64,000 nucleotides of DNA from Enterococcus sp. BWB1-3 (GTDB lineage: Bacteria > Bacillota > Bacilli > Lactobacillales > Enterococcaceae), in assembly GCF_016745275.1 (NCBI RefSeq), contig NZ_JADOEP010000020.1, positions 1-64,000 of the forward strand, given 5' to 3'. Below are positions 17,701-27,359 of this stretch, one piece after another (the first letter of the stretch is position 1; each line of letters starts with the position of its first letter). The translations under genes and the position numbers were made by a program. The notes beneath the pieces are model-generated. The model was not told where the DNA came from and did not search any database. It saw only the letters and a program-made list of their open reading frames with translations.

Positions 17701-18537
17701 TTACTTCAGCCCTGTAGTACTGATCCCTTCAACAATATATTTTTGAAACATGAAAAAGATAACCAGCACTGGAATCAGAGAAACAACTGACATGGCAAAC
17801 ATTGCGCCCCAGTTGGAGCTGCTTGAGGAATCAAGAAACTGCTTCAATGCAATAGAAACAGTGTAGCTTTCCGGTTTCGTCAAATACAGCATCGGACCAA
17901 TCAGCTCTTCCCACTTCCAGTAAAAAGAGAAAATTGCTGAAGTTGCCAAAGCAGGCTTAATCAGAGGAAGGATAATCCGAAAAAAAGTTCCGATCCGGCC
18001 GCAACCGTCAATTTTTGCTGCTTCATCCAGGTCCGTTGGAATTCCCTTAATGAACTGCACCATCAGGAAAATAAAGAAGGCCTGTCCAAAATAAGAAGGA
18101 ACGGTTACTGGTAAAATCGAATTGACCCAGTTCAGCCTATTGAACCACAGATATTGCGGTACCATAATAATTTCCTGAGGAAGCATCATGGTAACCAGTA
18201 CACAGGCAAACCAGAAGCCCTTCCCTTTGAAAGGAATACGGGCAAATCCATAGGAGATAACCGCAGAGGAACAAACAGCCCCAACCGTAGCAATCAATGA
18301 GATTCTCAGTGAATTGCCTATATAGGTCAGGAAAGGCGTTCCTGCAATACCCTGAAAGCCCTTGGTGAAATTCGCCAGGGTCCATTCTCGCGGGAACAGC
18401 TCCGTGGCGGTTTTAAAGATATCCGTATTTGGTTTCAGTGAGCTGAAAATCAGCCAAAAAATCGGATAAAGCATCAGTAGGGCGATAATCAAAATACAGA
18501 CATCAAAAATAATGCTTTGTTTTTTCACTTGTTGCAT
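17701..18537 (-). CDS. Carbohydrate ABC transporter permease (MalG type)
   Basis: This 278-residue CUT1 permease has six membrane helices and the EAA loop [21 protein letters not shown] (about residues 187-207), which contacts the ATPase. It ends in the characteristic GLK. It starts seven bases after the partner permease gene. As usual for CUT1 systems of this class, no ATPase gene is present and a shared MsmX-like ATPase elsewhere is expected. The likely substrate is a rhamnogalacturonan-derived oligosaccharide, from context. Confidence 0.9.
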   Translation of the reverse strand: MQQVKKQSIIFDVCILIIALLMLYPIFWLIFSSLKPNTDIFKTATELFPREWTLANFTKGFQGIAGTPFLTYIGNSLRISLIATVGAVCSSAVISYGFARIPFKGKGFWFACVLVTMMLPQEIIMVPQYLWFNRLNWVNSILPVTVPSYFGQAFFIFLMVQFIKGIPTDLDEAAKIDGCGRIGTFFRIILPLIKPALATSAIFSFYWKWEELIGPMLYLTKPESYTVSIALKQFLDSSSSSNWGAMFAMSVVSLIPVLVIFFMFQKYIVEGISTTGLK

Positions 18538-18543
18538 AATCTC

Positions 18544-19488
18544 CTATACCTCCTCTGATTCTGAGAATACCCAGAATTTTGATGACGCAAACAACGCCAA
18601 GGTCACAAGCCCAATGATAATCAGTAAAATCCAGGCCAATGCCGATGCGTACCCCATCTTGAAATCATTGAAAGCCTTTTGATAGACATACAATGAGTAA
18701 ACCAGGGTACCGTTTCGCGGAGCTCCGGTCCCATTCGAAATAATAAAGGCCGGTGTAAAGGTCAGAAATGATTGAATTGTCTGCATCACCAGATTAAAGA
18801 AAATGATCGGGGTCAGGCAAGGCAGTGTAATACCAAAAAACTGACGAATCTTACCGGCACCATCAATCTGGGCCGCTTCATAATAATCAATCGGAATGTT
18901 CTTCAACCCTGAAAGAAAGATCAGCATCGAAGAGCCGAACTGCCAGCCGGCCAGCAATACCAAAGTCAGAAGAGCTGTTCCGGGATTCTTAAAGAAATAA
19001 ACCGGATCAATCCCGATTGATGTCAGTATTCCGTTAATCAGACCTGAATCGCCAAAGATGTTGCGCCACATGATGGAAACCGCCACACTTCCTCCAATGA
19101 TTGATGGTATGTAAAACAGCACCCGGTATAAGCCGGAAAGTTTAGAGGGACGGTTAATCAGCATTGCGACCGCCAAGGCGATGACCAGACGCAGCGGAAC
19201 TGCGGTAATTACATATTTAAGAGTGACACCCAGTGACTGACGAAATTTAGGGTCATCAAAAATAATTTTCTTGAAATTATCCAGCCCGCTAAATGTGGCT
19301 TCAGTCAGGAGATCATAATTGTGGAAAGCCATAAACAGGGAAATCCCCATTGGTACCACGATAAAGGTCAAAAAGCCGATAATAAAAGGGGATATAAACA
19401 TATACCCCGATACTGTGTCCTGTTTTTGGGTGGAGAGGCGCCGGAAGCGCCCACCTAACCCTTTGATCGAATTACTCATAGTTTTCAT
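18544..19488 (-). CDS. Carbohydrate ABC transporter permease (MalF type)
   Basis: This 314-residue CUT1 permease has six helices and the EAA loop YYEAAQIDGAGKIRQFFGITLP (about residues 210-230). I chose the ATG at 19488 (MKTMSNSIKG), which has GAGGAG seven bases upstream and overlaps the last 17 bases of the binding-protein gene, so the two are translationally coupled. An upstream frame reaching 19524 lacks a site. It pairs with the MalG-type permease downstream. Confidence 0.9.
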   Translation of the reverse strand: MKTMSNSIKGLGGRFRRLSTQKQDTVSGYMFISPFIIGFLTFIVVPMGISLFMAFHNYDLLTEATFSGLDNFKKIIFDDPKFRQSLGVTLKYVITAVPLRLVIALAVAMLINRPSKLSGLYRVLFYIPSIIGGSVAVSIMWRNIFGDSGLINGILTSIGIDPVYFFKNPGTALLTLVLLAGWQFGSSMLIFLSGLKNIPIDYYEAAQIDGAGKIRQFFGITLPCLTPIIFFNLVMQTIQSFLTFTPAFIISNGTGAPRNGTLVYSLYVYQKAFNDFKMGYASALAWILLIIIGLVTLALFASSKFWVFSESEEV

Positions 19489-20788
19489 CGAATATCTCCT
19501 CAGCCTTCGCTGCAAAATCATCATACGCTTCCTTCGGCGTCATGGTCGCATAAGTGATTTCTGCGTACAGGTCTTTAAAGTGACTGTTCAACTCAGAATA
19601 CCCTACCGGCGGTACAGGTGAAGCAGCGCCAACCATTGATTCGATTTTATCCAAATAATCAGAAGTTGCTTTTTCTGTCTCTGTCATTTCTTCATAAATC
19701 GCTTCTTTAGCTGCTGCATTCGCTGGAATTCCACGTTCGGTTCCAATGATCTTATTGGCTTCTTCATCATTTACAATAAAATCAACAAATTTCGCTGCGG
19801 CGTCCTTCTCCTTTGACGTTTCTGAAATAGAATAATAGAAGGTTGGACGGTAGTACATTGCTCCTGTTTTTTCTGCATCAAATGGCAGCTCAAGTGAGAA
19901 CTCCACTCCGTCACTGGCAGACTCCTGATACGTTACGTACTGATTCGTCCATGTTTGTAAATACGCAGCTTCGCCCAAAGAGAATGGGTATTCATCGAAG
20001 CTCTTAAGATTGTTTACAACTTCTGCTGTCGGCAGAGCTCCAGATTCGGCAAGTTCTTGAATAGCTGTCATAAAGGTTACGAAGCTCTTCTCAGAAAAAG
20101 CCAGTTTGGGTTTGCCGTTTGAATCATATTTATACAGCTCTTCTCCTTGAGTACGCAGATAATACTGCAGTAAAACAGAGTTGTCAGAAACATCCATCCA
20201 ACCGTATTTGCCGGTTGCTTTTTGGGTATCTGAAACAGATTTGACAAAATCATCAAATGTATACTTACTGAAATCCACCGTTGTTCCCGCTTCATCAGTA
20301 ATTCCTTTGTTTACCAGCATGGACATGGCATTCATTGACGGTGCAATAGCATACAGCTTATCATTCATTGCTGCAGTTTCGATCAGAGATTCATTGATGT
20401 TGGAAATATCGATACCTCCGCCGTCTACCACAAAATCTGTCAGGTCTGCAAGCTGATTTTTCTCTCCATACTGTGCCAGATAGGACGCATCCATCTGCAT
20501 CACATCAGGCAGTTCACCGGCAGCTGATTTGGTCGCCAGCTTTTTCCAGTAATCATCCCAGGCACCATACTCATACTCAATATCGATATCCGGGTTCTGT
20601 TCCTCAAAAACTTCAATTGCGGCAATGTACTTTTCATGTCTGACTTCGGCTCCCCACCATGTAAAACTGACCTTTGTCTTATCATCGCCGGAAGCTGTCT
20701 TCTCTTTTTCCTCACTCCCTGAACCACAGGCTGCCAGTCCTAAAGCAAGTGCACTGATTCCTAAAAAAGCTAAGATTTTTCTTTTCAT
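19472..20788 (-). CDS. Sugar ABC transporter substrate-binding lipoprotein
   Basis: This 438-residue family-1 solute-binding protein has signal peptide MKRKILAFLGISALALGL and lipobox LAAC with Cys at residue 21. The mature part begins with a Ser/Glu/Lys-rich tether and shows FTWWGAEVRHEKY and the GAWDDYWKKL segment seen in YesO/YtcQ-type pectin-oligosaccharide binders. It is the first gene of the operon and has an AGGAGG site. It captures the oligosaccharide at the membrane surface for the two permeases that follow. Confidence 0.9.
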   Translation of the reverse strand: MKRKILAFLGISALALGLAACGSGSEEKEKTASGDDKTKVSFTWWGAEVRHEKYIAAIEVFEEQNPDIDIEYEYGAWDDYWKKLATKSAAGELPDVMQMDASYLAQYGEKNQLADLTDFVVDGGGIDISNINESLIETAAMNDKLYAIAPSMNAMSMLVNKGITDEAGTTVDFSKYTFDDFVKSVSDTQKATGKYGWMDVSDNSVLLQYYLRTQGEELYKYDSNGKPKLAFSEKSFVTFMTAIQELAESGALPTAEVVNNLKSFDEYPFSLGEAAYLQTWTNQYVTYQESASDGVEFSLELPFDAEKTGAMYYRPTFYYSISETSKEKDAAAKFVDFIVNDEEANKIIGTERGIPANAAAKEAIYEEMTETEKATSDYLDKIESMVGAASPVPPVGYSELNSHFKDLYAEITYATMTPKEAYDDFAAKAEEIFDENYE

Positions 20789-20997
20789 TTTTTGTTCCTC
20801 CTATAAGTCATACTTTCTCTCCGTGTCCGCTTACAACTTTGATTTTATGGCATTTCCTGTAGAATAAAAAGGAAAAAATCAGAGGAAAAATGTAAAAAAA
20901 CCGACCTCCCTTTTTTTACCTGAAAAAGATAGACACCAGATGTGCTATACTCAAAATATACTAGGGCCGGTCGGAAAACTATCAAGAATCGAACAAG

Positions 20998-21105
20998 GTC
21001 CGTCAATTCTTAATGGCTCTGCCGTTTAGAAATTGATGAGATCGAAACGAAGTCCTTCAATTCTTAGTGGCTTTGCCATTTAGAAATTGATGAGATCGAA
21101 ACGAA
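20998..21105 (+). repeat. Two tandem 54-bp hairpin units
   Basis: Units 20998-21051 and 21052-21105 differ at only a few positions. Each contains imperfect inverted arms around TTAGTGGCTTTGCCATTTAG and ends in GATGAGATCGAAACGAA. The same two-unit array occurs inverted at about 48717-48825. Confidence 0.85.
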
Positions 21106-21467
21106 GTGTAGTGTAATGTAGTGAGACTCGTAGATACAAGGATTTCCCACTGTTGCAGTAACAGCTAGTGGGATGGTATGCAATGCTCTGATTGAAATAA
21201 ATGGGCAAACATTTATTTTTCTCACTAAGAGATTACTAGTATGCGAAGCGCTGATGGGGATAAATTTGTTAAAATTTATTCCATATACAAAGAGGTAGCT
21301 GTATGCAGACGACAAGCTTTGAATAGTAAATAGTCATCCCGGAATAGGAGCTGCTGTTCATTTATATTAGAGTATATCCATCAGCCTCATATATAATACT
21401 ACTGGATATGTTCCATGTTTCTTCGATTAGAAGCATAACTTAGGTTTAAATCGGTCGATACACTAGG
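20998..21467 (+). repeat. Dispersed repeat element, most complete copy
   Basis: This composite non-coding element of about 470 bp consists of the 54-bp tandem units, a middle block around 21100-21335 and a right end around 21340-21467 that closes with GGTCGATACACTAGGG. Parts of it recur at 48555-48825 (minus), 38334-38470 (minus), 11727-11854 (minus) and 3515-3572 (plus). It encodes no convincing protein. Confidence 0.7.
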
Positions 21468-21515
21468 GTTTTTATGCAGGTCCTAAATCACATGGCTTAT
21501 AGGGAGGATGCTTTC

Positions 21516-22154
21516 ATGTTCAAATTCACTTCTTCATTAATGGATATTTTTAGTTACACAGCGTATTTTGTCTATCTTAATCTGTTGTGGCTTCTTTTTT
21601 CGGCACTAGGATTGGGATTATTTGGAATCGCTCCGGCAACGGCTTCTTTGATAACGCTTACCTCTGAATTAAGAGAAGAAAAGAACTATCACGGTATCAG
21701 GAAATTCTGGGATTTATACAAATCCTGCTTCTTTAAGACAAACACCTATTTCCTTTTAAGTACCTTCTTTTTTTGTCTATTATTATTGAATTTTCGGATC
21801 ACAAACGTATTTCTCGGGGGAAACCAGCTGCTGAATATCTTGTATCTGGCAGCAGGGGTGTTCGGCTTCTTTATTATCTGGAATTTGTTTTTCAATATTG
21901 CCAAAAATCCAGAGCTGACTACCAAAGAGAATTTTTCACTGAGCTTGTTTATGCTGACACGCTTCCCTCATTTAAATCTGACCAATGTACTTTCAGTCTA
22001 TGCCCTGTGGCTGCTGATTAGCCAGAAGAGCAGCTTACTTCTCTTGTGCGGAGCAACTGTGCTCTGTTACTTTACAGAGTTTTTCCACAGTCGTATGATC
22101 GAAAAAACAAAACAACTGAAAAAGCAGTGGGATACGCCATGCTCACAACCATAA
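21516..22154 (+). CDS. YesL family (DUF624) membrane protein
   Basis: This 212-residue protein has five or six membrane helices and the family feature GIAPATASLITL (about residues 36-47). DUF624 proteins sit next to YesM/YesN-type two-component systems and pectin or glycan loci in Firmicutes, probably helping the sensor. The start at 21516 has GGGAGG eight bases upstream; a longer frame to 21474 is less supported. Its stop overlaps the sensor-kinase start by 16 bases. Confidence 0.8.
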   Translation: MFKFTSSLMDIFSYTAYFVYLNLLWLLFSALGLGLFGIAPATASLITLTSELREEKNYHGIRKFWDLYKSCFFKTNTYFLLSTFFFCLLLLNFRITNVFLGGNQLLNILYLAAGVFGFFIIWNLFFNIAKNPELTTKENFSLSLFMLTRFPHLNLTNVLSVYALWLLISQKSSLLLLCGATVLCYFTEFFHSRMIEKTKQLKKQWDTPCSQP

Positions 22155-23923
22155 AAAGGACATTTAAACAGCTGAGCTTTCGCGATAAATTCCGTGTGCT
22201 GATCGGCGGAATTATCATCGTATTTGCTATTTTTTCTCTCATTATCATTCTGGTCTGGCGCAGAGTTCTGGCGCAGCAAACCTATGAAAGTGCCTATAAT
22301 CAGACAATTATGAACTCCCAAAGCCTCTACAGCCATTTTGCCGAGGTAGAGCAGCTGACATATCGGGCTATCGATGATGATGATCTGCAGCGGGAGCTGA
22401 AGAGCGCCAATGCAGAGGATCTCTCAGAAGAAGAACGAAATCAGCTGAAGCGCTCCCTGTATTCCAGAGTCAGTCAGTTAACCAGAAACAGCAGCAATAT
22501 CAACAACAGCTATCTTCTTAATACTAAGGATGATAATTTTGCCAACTTTATGAATAACAGCCGCAATGTCCTTCTTGACCTGTCCGTTAACGACATCAGT
22601 AACAAGCTTTCGGATTCGCCGGCCAAAGGGGTTTGGTTCTTTTCAGATTCCCTGTCTCAGGCTGTGTATGCTCGTAAAATTTTTGAAACAAGCGGACCAA
22701 CACTGAATTTTCTCGGCACGATTATCTTTGTTGTAGATACCAGCTTTATCACTGAAGAGCTGAACAGTAACCCTAATTATTCGGAAGATTTCTTTTTCTT
22801 TATAAATTACAGTGATAATTTTCATCATACGCTGCAGCAAAAAGAGGATAAGGATGCTCTGCTGCCAGAGCTCAGGGAGCAGCTGCCAATGGGAAGCAAT
22901 ACCTTTACTCATTTCAACTATCAGGGGACTTCCTACTATGTGACGATTGCCAATCATGAAGCGTTCAATTTCATCTACCTGATTTCGGATAAAAATATTT
23001 TGAAGGATTTGGTACGCATCCAAACAATTCTGCTGGCTGCATTGGGGCTTGTTCTCCTAATACTGCTTCAGCTGATTGACCGCTTTACCAACCAGCTGAC
23101 TCGTCCGATTACTGAACTGGCTGGAAAAATGGCAACTATCCCTCACACCAAACGTCTGGAAGACTTAACCCCCATCAGTGTTCCTGATCAGCAGAATGAT
23201 GAGATCGTTATCTTGTATAACAGCCACAATGCGATGGTCAATGAGATCAACCAGCTGATTACCGATAATTACAAGATGAAAATTCTGTCTCAGGAAATTG
23301 AATTTGTGGCATTGCAGGCACAGCTGAATCCGCACTTTTTGTATAACACACTGGATTCAATTAACTGGCTGGCACTGGCTAACAATCAACAGGAGATTTC
23401 CGAAATGGTTACCGCACTCGCTCTGCTGTTTCGAAAGAAAATTGATACCTCGTCTCCAAACACCACACTGCAGGAAGAGCTGGAATTAATCGAAGCCTAT
23501 GTAACTATCCAAAAAATCAGATTCAGAGAGCGCGTCGAATTCCTTTCACTAATTTTAGTGGAAGATCTGAGCCATCAGATACCCAAGCTGACCATACAGC
23601 CGCTGATTGAAAACGCATTCAAATATGCTGTTGAAAAAATGACCGGCTCCTGCCAGATTATCTTAAAAATTGAAAAACAGGCAGAACTGCTGGTTATCTC
23701 AGTGACAGACAACGGTCCCGGCTTTGAAGCCAATCTCAATCAAAAAAGCCAATACGGAATTGGACTGAAGAATATCAAGGAACGTCTGGCATTGTATTAT
23801 GGAGACGACGCAAAATTAACCATTCATTCACAAGCTTATAAAGAAACAACTGTCAGTATATGGATCCCTTTAACTGAACGAAAGGAAGATGAGCATGATA
23901 AAACGCATACTGATCGTAGATGA
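22139..23923 (+). CDS. YesM-type sensor histidine kinase
   Basis: This 594-residue kinase has a first membrane helix at about residues 22-43, an extracellular sensor domain of about 250 residues and a second helix at about 295-315. A HAMP-like segment (LTRPITELAGKM), a His_kinase domain with phospho-acceptor His in LNPHFLYNTLD and a C-terminal HATPase (ENAFKYAVEKM, DNGPGF, GIGLKNIKERL) follow. It should sense an extracellular pectin oligosaccharide or the loaded binding protein and phosphorylate the adjacent AraC-type regulator. The ATG at 22139 overlaps the yesL-like stop. Confidence 0.88.
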   Translation: MLTTIKRTFKQLSFRDKFRVLIGGIIIVFAIFSLIIILVWRRVLAQQTYESAYNQTIMNSQSLYSHFAEVEQLTYRAIDDDDLQRELKSANAEDLSEEERNQLKRSLYSRVSQLTRNSSNINNSYLLNTKDDNFANFMNNSRNVLLDLSVNDISNKLSDSPAKGVWFFSDSLSQAVYARKIFETSGPTLNFLGTIIFVVDTSFITEELNSNPNYSEDFFFFINYSDNFHHTLQQKEDKDALLPELREQLPMGSNTFTHFNYQGTSYYVTIANHEAFNFIYLISDKNILKDLVRIQTILLAALGLVLLILLQLIDRFTNQLTRPITELAGKMATIPHTKRLEDLTPISVPDQQNDEIVILYNSHNAMVNEINQLITDNYKMKILSQEIEFVALQAQLNPHFLYNTLDSINWLALANNQQEISEMVTALALLFRKKIDTSSPNTTLQEELELIEAYVTIQKIRFRERVEFLSLILVEDLSHQIPKLTIQPLIENAFKYAVEKMTGSCQIILKIEKQAELLVISVTDNGPGFEANLNQKSQYGIGLKNIKERLALYYGDDAKLTIHSQAYKETTVSIWIPLTERKEDEHDKTHTDRR

Positions 23924-25349
23924 CGAGCCGCTGATTGCCAACGGGGTCAGTGGTTTGATCAGACAGTTGGAGCTGCCGCTGGATATTGTTCATACTGTTT
24001 TTTCCAGCGAACAGGCCCTAACCATCTGTCAATCTGAGAAAATCGATATTGTCGTAACAGATATTAACATGCCTGGACTCAACGGAATCGAACTTATTAA
24101 AAAAATCAAAAGCTGTCAGCCTGACAGTCAAATGATTATTCTAACCGGCTTCGGCAGCTTTGATTATGCCAAAGAAGCCATGTCTTTGGGTCTGCGTTTC
24201 TTCCTTGAAAAGCCTGTAGAACGTGTGAAGCTGGAGCAGGCTTTAAGCGAATCCATCGAGCTGCTGGATCAGCGGGATATTGAAAACCGTCTTTGGATCA
24301 AGCGCTGCATTGAACGCAGCGTCAGCCTTCGGGAAGACATTGATCCTTGGCCCAATGTAATCTCCTTTCCACTCAAAATCATTACCTTTCACAGTGACAG
24401 CTATCAACTGATTTCTCAGACAGTTAAGGAAAACAAGCTGTCCAGCCATCTGATCACAGGGTATGTCAAAGATACCGGATACTTGATTACTACACCGAAA
24501 AATCAGAATTTTGAGGAACTTTTTGAACAGCTGAAGCAAAATAACCAACTAAATAAGGGGCTTTTTTTCTACCAAACAATTAATAGTCAGCAGGAGCTTC
24601 AGACCTGCTTTGAACTCAGCCGTGGAAATTTTGACAAGTCCTACTACTTTGATTCACCGCAGTTTTTTAACGGAACTCACTTGAAAATCAAAGATGTCGT
24701 GTACAGCAATGAACAGTTCTCCGGATTCAAAGACCAATTCCTTCACCTGTTGGCTCAAGGTGAGCTGACTAAGTGCAAGATTACAGTGAAGGGGTTTTTC
24801 GAGCAGTGTCAGTTAACTTTTTATCCTGTGCAGCTGTTGCAGCTGCAGGTGAACGATCTGCTGAATCTTCTCTTTGAGAAGTACTCCCTGAAAAAAGATT
24901 CTGTTTTCGATGACTATTCCTTAAAGGTGATTCTGCTAAGTGACTGCCGTGAGCTGCAGTATCTGCTGATTCACGGGATCGAGCTGTTTGAAAAGCAGAC
25001 CTGTCTGAGTGAAAATACAAGTATTGCTCAAAACGTCAATATCATTATTGAAAGCTACTATAGTCAGGAACACCTTTCCCTCAAATGGATTTCCAACAAT
25101 CTGCTGTTTTTGAATCCCGAATATATCGGGAAGATCTACTTCAAAGAAACAGGTGAACGCTTTAACAGCAAGCTGGCTGCCTATCGCATGGAAAAAGCCA
25201 TTGATCTGTTGAAAAAGGGCTATCGAGTTTATGAAGCTGCCAATCTGACCGGCTACAGCAATGCCCCGGAATACTTTGTTCAGACCTTTAAAAAGTATAC
25301 TGGAAAAACCCCTAAGCAATTTGTCAAACAAGCAGAAACAGCTAAATAA
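23895..25349 (+). CDS. YesN-type response regulator with AraC DNA-binding domain
   Basis: This 484-residue protein has an N-terminal receiver (DDEP acidic pair, phospho-acceptor Asp in VVTDINMPG, conserved Lys in EKP), a central region of about 250 residues and a C-terminal AraC-type double helix-turn-helix ending YFVQTFKKYTGKTPKQF. It overlaps the sensor gene end and has AAAGGAAG upstream; ATG 23889 is an alternative start. It is expected to activate the divergent rhamnogalacturonan transport and degradation operon. Confidence 0.88.
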   Translation: MIKRILIVDDEPLIANGVSGLIRQLELPLDIVHTVFSSEQALTICQSEKIDIVVTDINMPGLNGIELIKKIKSCQPDSQMIILTGFGSFDYAKEAMSLGLRFFLEKPVERVKLEQALSESIELLDQRDIENRLWIKRCIERSVSLREDIDPWPNVISFPLKIITFHSDSYQLISQTVKENKLSSHLITGYVKDTGYLITTPKNQNFEELFEQLKQNNQLNKGLFFYQTINSQQELQTCFELSRGNFDKSYYFDSPQFFNGTHLKIKDVVYSNEQFSGFKDQFLHLLAQGELTKCKITVKGFFEQCQLTFYPVQLLQLQVNDLLNLLFEKYSLKKDSVFDDYSLKVILLSDCRELQYLLIHGIELFEKQTCLSENTSIAQNVNIIIESYYSQEHLSLKWISNNLLFLNPEYIGKIYFKETGERFNSKLAAYRMEKAIDLLKKGYRVYEAANLTGYSNAPEYFVQTFKKYTGKTPKQFVKQAETAK

Positions 25350-25374
25350 ATCACAAGGATAGATTCCTTCCTCC

Positions 25375-25430
25375 AACATAAAAAGACGCTTTTCCCATCT
25401 GAAAGGTGGAAAAGAGCGTCTTTTTATGTT
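25375..25430 (+). terminator. Bidirectional intrinsic terminator
   Basis: AACATAAAAAGACGC pairs with GCGTCTTTTTATGTT (15 bp), with a second inner stem TTTTCC / GGAAAA. It closes the two-component operon. Confidence 0.9.
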
Positions 25431-25694
25431 GGGGAATCTATTTTTATTGACTGATATACATACATCTTCTCAATTCACTATACAAAAATCTTTACTCTGC
25501 AACTATTACTACTTAACCATTAAAATTCTATCAAAATATTTTTATGCACAAAGATATCCCATTATTATGCTATAGTCACTAGTGTTTTACACAAATGATT
25601 TGGTACTTTTGTCCAAGAAAATGATAGAAAATGTTAATCTGTGTACTTCAATAAAAAGAACGAGCAGCCCTTCCTCTCACAGTTGATTATATTT
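25431..25694. other. Intergenic with short shared repeat
   Basis: Positions 25624-25670 resemble 3354-3400 (GATAGAAAAT, then AAGAACGAGCAGCC). No gene is seen. Confidence 0.4.
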
Positions 25695-26162
25695 TTATCC
25701 AATCAACTGTTTATTTAGTGAGATCATCTCAATCAATCCCTGCGCTGCTTCGCTACCCTTGTTCCCAGCTTTTGTTCCTGCCCGCTCAATCGCCTGTTCA
25801 ATGGATTCAGTAGTCAGCACACCAAACATCACGGGAATATCCGCTTCCAGTCCAATATGTGCTACACCTTTTGCTACTTCATTACTGACCAGTTCATAAT
25901 GAGTTGTCGCACCTCGAATAACGGTCCCCAAAGTAATTAATCCATCGTACTTTTTGGCACTGACTAATTTCTTTGTAACAAAAGGGATCTCAAATGCCCC
26001 TGGTACCCAGTAAACATCAATATTTTCTTCCAGTACGCCATGACGGATTAAAATATCCATAGCTCCGCTGAGCAGTTTGGCATTAATAAATTCATTAAAT
26101 CGGGCAATGACAATACCAACTTTCATTCCTTTTCCAATAAGCTGTCCCTCAAACGTAGTCAT
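25695..26162 (-). CDS. ribH: 6,7-dimethyl-8-ribityllumazine synthase
   Basis: This 155-residue enzyme condenses 5-amino-6-ribitylaminouracil with 3,4-dihydroxy-2-butanone 4-phosphate in riboflavin synthesis and normally assembles as a 60-subunit shell. Signatures visible are [31 protein letters not shown] with the catalytic His, and [23 protein letters not shown]. Length is standard. It is the last gene of the rib operon, 15 bases after ribBA. Confidence 0.97.
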   Translation of the reverse strand: MTTFEGQLIGKGMKVGIVIARFNEFINAKLLSGAMDILIRHGVLEENIDVYWVPGAFEIPFVTKKLVSAKKYDGLITLGTVIRGATTHYELVSNEVAKGVAHIGLEADIPVMFGVLTTESIEQAIERAGTKAGNKGSEAAQGLIEMISLNKQLIG

Positions 26163-26177
26163 ATTCTTCTTCCTCTC

Positions 26178-27359
26178 TTAATTAGATAATAAATGATGAA
26201 ATTTTTCTTTTTTCGTTTGCAAATACTTTTTATTTTCTTCTACCGCTGGGATTTCAATTGGAATACGATGCTTCACCTTAATGCCATATGCTTCCAGTTG
26301 TTCGATTTTTTCAGGATTATTGGTAATCAAATCAATCTCTTCAACGCCTAAAGCAGCCAGTATATCTGCCGCAAATTGATAATTTCTCTCATCCGGCTGA
26401 AAACCCAGAGCCAGATTTGCATCAACCGTATCCATTCCCTGCTCTTGCAATTGATAGGTGCGTAATTTATTTTTCAGCCCAATTCCCCGACCTTCCTGAC
26501 GCAGATATAAAACAGCCCCCGTTCCTTTCTCTTCAATCATTCGCATTGACTCATGCAGCTGCTCCCCGCAGTCACAGCGATAAGAGCCAAAAATATCCCC
26601 CGTTAAACACTCAGAATGAAGCCGAACCATTAACGGCTCCTCTGTATGGCGAATGTCCCCTTTGGACAATACTAAATGTTCTTTATGCTGCTGATCTTCA
26701 AAAAGCATTAAGTCAAACTCGCCAAAAACTGTAGGCAATTTAACAGCTGATGTTTTTTCAGCATGAAGATAAGTCACCAGTTCTTCAACTGTAATAAACG
26801 GAAGGTTATGCTTCTTTGCAAATACTTCAAGCTGAGGCCGTCTTGCCATGGTTCCATCCTCGTTTAGAATTTCACATATATAAGCCGCTTCACTCCGGTT
26901 AACCAGCTTGGCTAAATCAATGGCTGCTTCAGTATGACCACGCCTTTCCAGTACACCCCCTTCTTTACCAATCAGTGGAAAAATATGCCCCGGCCGATTA
27001 AACATTTCCGACAGGCTCTCCTTGTTCGCCAACGCTTCAATCGTTTTGGCACGGTCATAAGCTGAAATACCTGTTGCTGTTTCTACATGATCAACACTGA
27101 CAGTAAAGGCTGTACCAAAGCTGTCCGTATTATTCCCCACCATTTCTGCAAGATTTAAACGATTCGCAATTTTTTTAGAGACAGGAGCACAAATCAAGCC
27201 TCTCGCGAAGGTAACCATAAAGTTGACATTTTCAGCCGACACCAGATTTGCAATACCAACTAAATCGCCTTCTGCTTCCCGATCATCATCGTCTGCCACC
27301 ACAATCAGCTTGCCCTTTTTTAGAAACGCTATGGCTTCCTGAATCTTCTCTCTACTCAA
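26178..27359 (-). CDS. ribBA: Bifunctional DHBP synthase / GTP cyclohydrolase II
   Basis: This 393-residue enzyme has an N-terminal DHBP synthase (residues about 1-198; DDDDREAEGD acid cluster, RPGHIFPL, RRGHTEAA) and a C-terminal GTP cyclohydrolase II (about 205-393; zinc Cys residues in SECLTGDIFGSYRCDCGEQL, and RQEGRGIGL). It supplies both branch precursors of riboflavin. Its start abuts the ribE stop. Confidence 0.97.
   Translation of the reverse strand: MSREKIQEAIAFLKKGKLIVVADDDDREAEGDLVGIANLVSAENVNFMVTFARGLICAPVSKKIANRLNLAEMVGNNTDSFGTAFTVSVDHVETATGISAYDRAKTIEALANKESLSEMFNRPGHIFPLIGKEGGVLERRGHTEAAIDLAKLVNRSEAAYICEILNEDGTMARRPQLEVFAKKHNLPFITVEELVTYLHAEKTSAVKLPTVFGEFDLMLFEDQQHKEHLVLSKGDIRHTEEPLMVRLHSECLTGDIFGSYRCDCGEQLHESMRMIEEKGTGAVLYLRQEGRGIGLKNKLRTYQLQEQGMDTVDANLALGFQPDERNYQFAADILAALGVEEIDLITNNPEKIEQLEAYGIKVKHRIPIEIPAVEENKKYLQTKKEKFHHLLSN

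Larger units (their letters stand above)
20789..21515. other. Divergent regulatory region plus dispersed repeat
   Basis: The left 170 bases form the leader and promoter region of the binding-protein gene. A near-cre word (TGTAAGCGGACACG, minus sense, about 20824-20840) may be a CcpA site but has mismatches. The rest is the most complete copy of a dispersed repeat (20998-21467), which ends only about 50 bases before the yesL-like start. The regulator operon promoter must therefore lie in or next to that element. Confidence 0.45.

Noticed and set aside
20998-21105. CRISPR-like array
   Set aside because: The 54-bp units are contiguous tandem copies without spacers, and no cas genes are in the window.
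21064-21315. Open frames in two repeat copies with similar translations (MSSAYSYLFV.., also at 38355-38546)
   Set aside because: The translated similarity follows from the DNA repeat itself. Other copies break the frame, and there is no ribosome binding site. It is not a gene.
24781-25020. Minus-strand frames inside the YesN-type regulator
   Set aside because: Shadow frames of a well-supported plus-strand gene. The same applies to similar antisense frames in other long genes.
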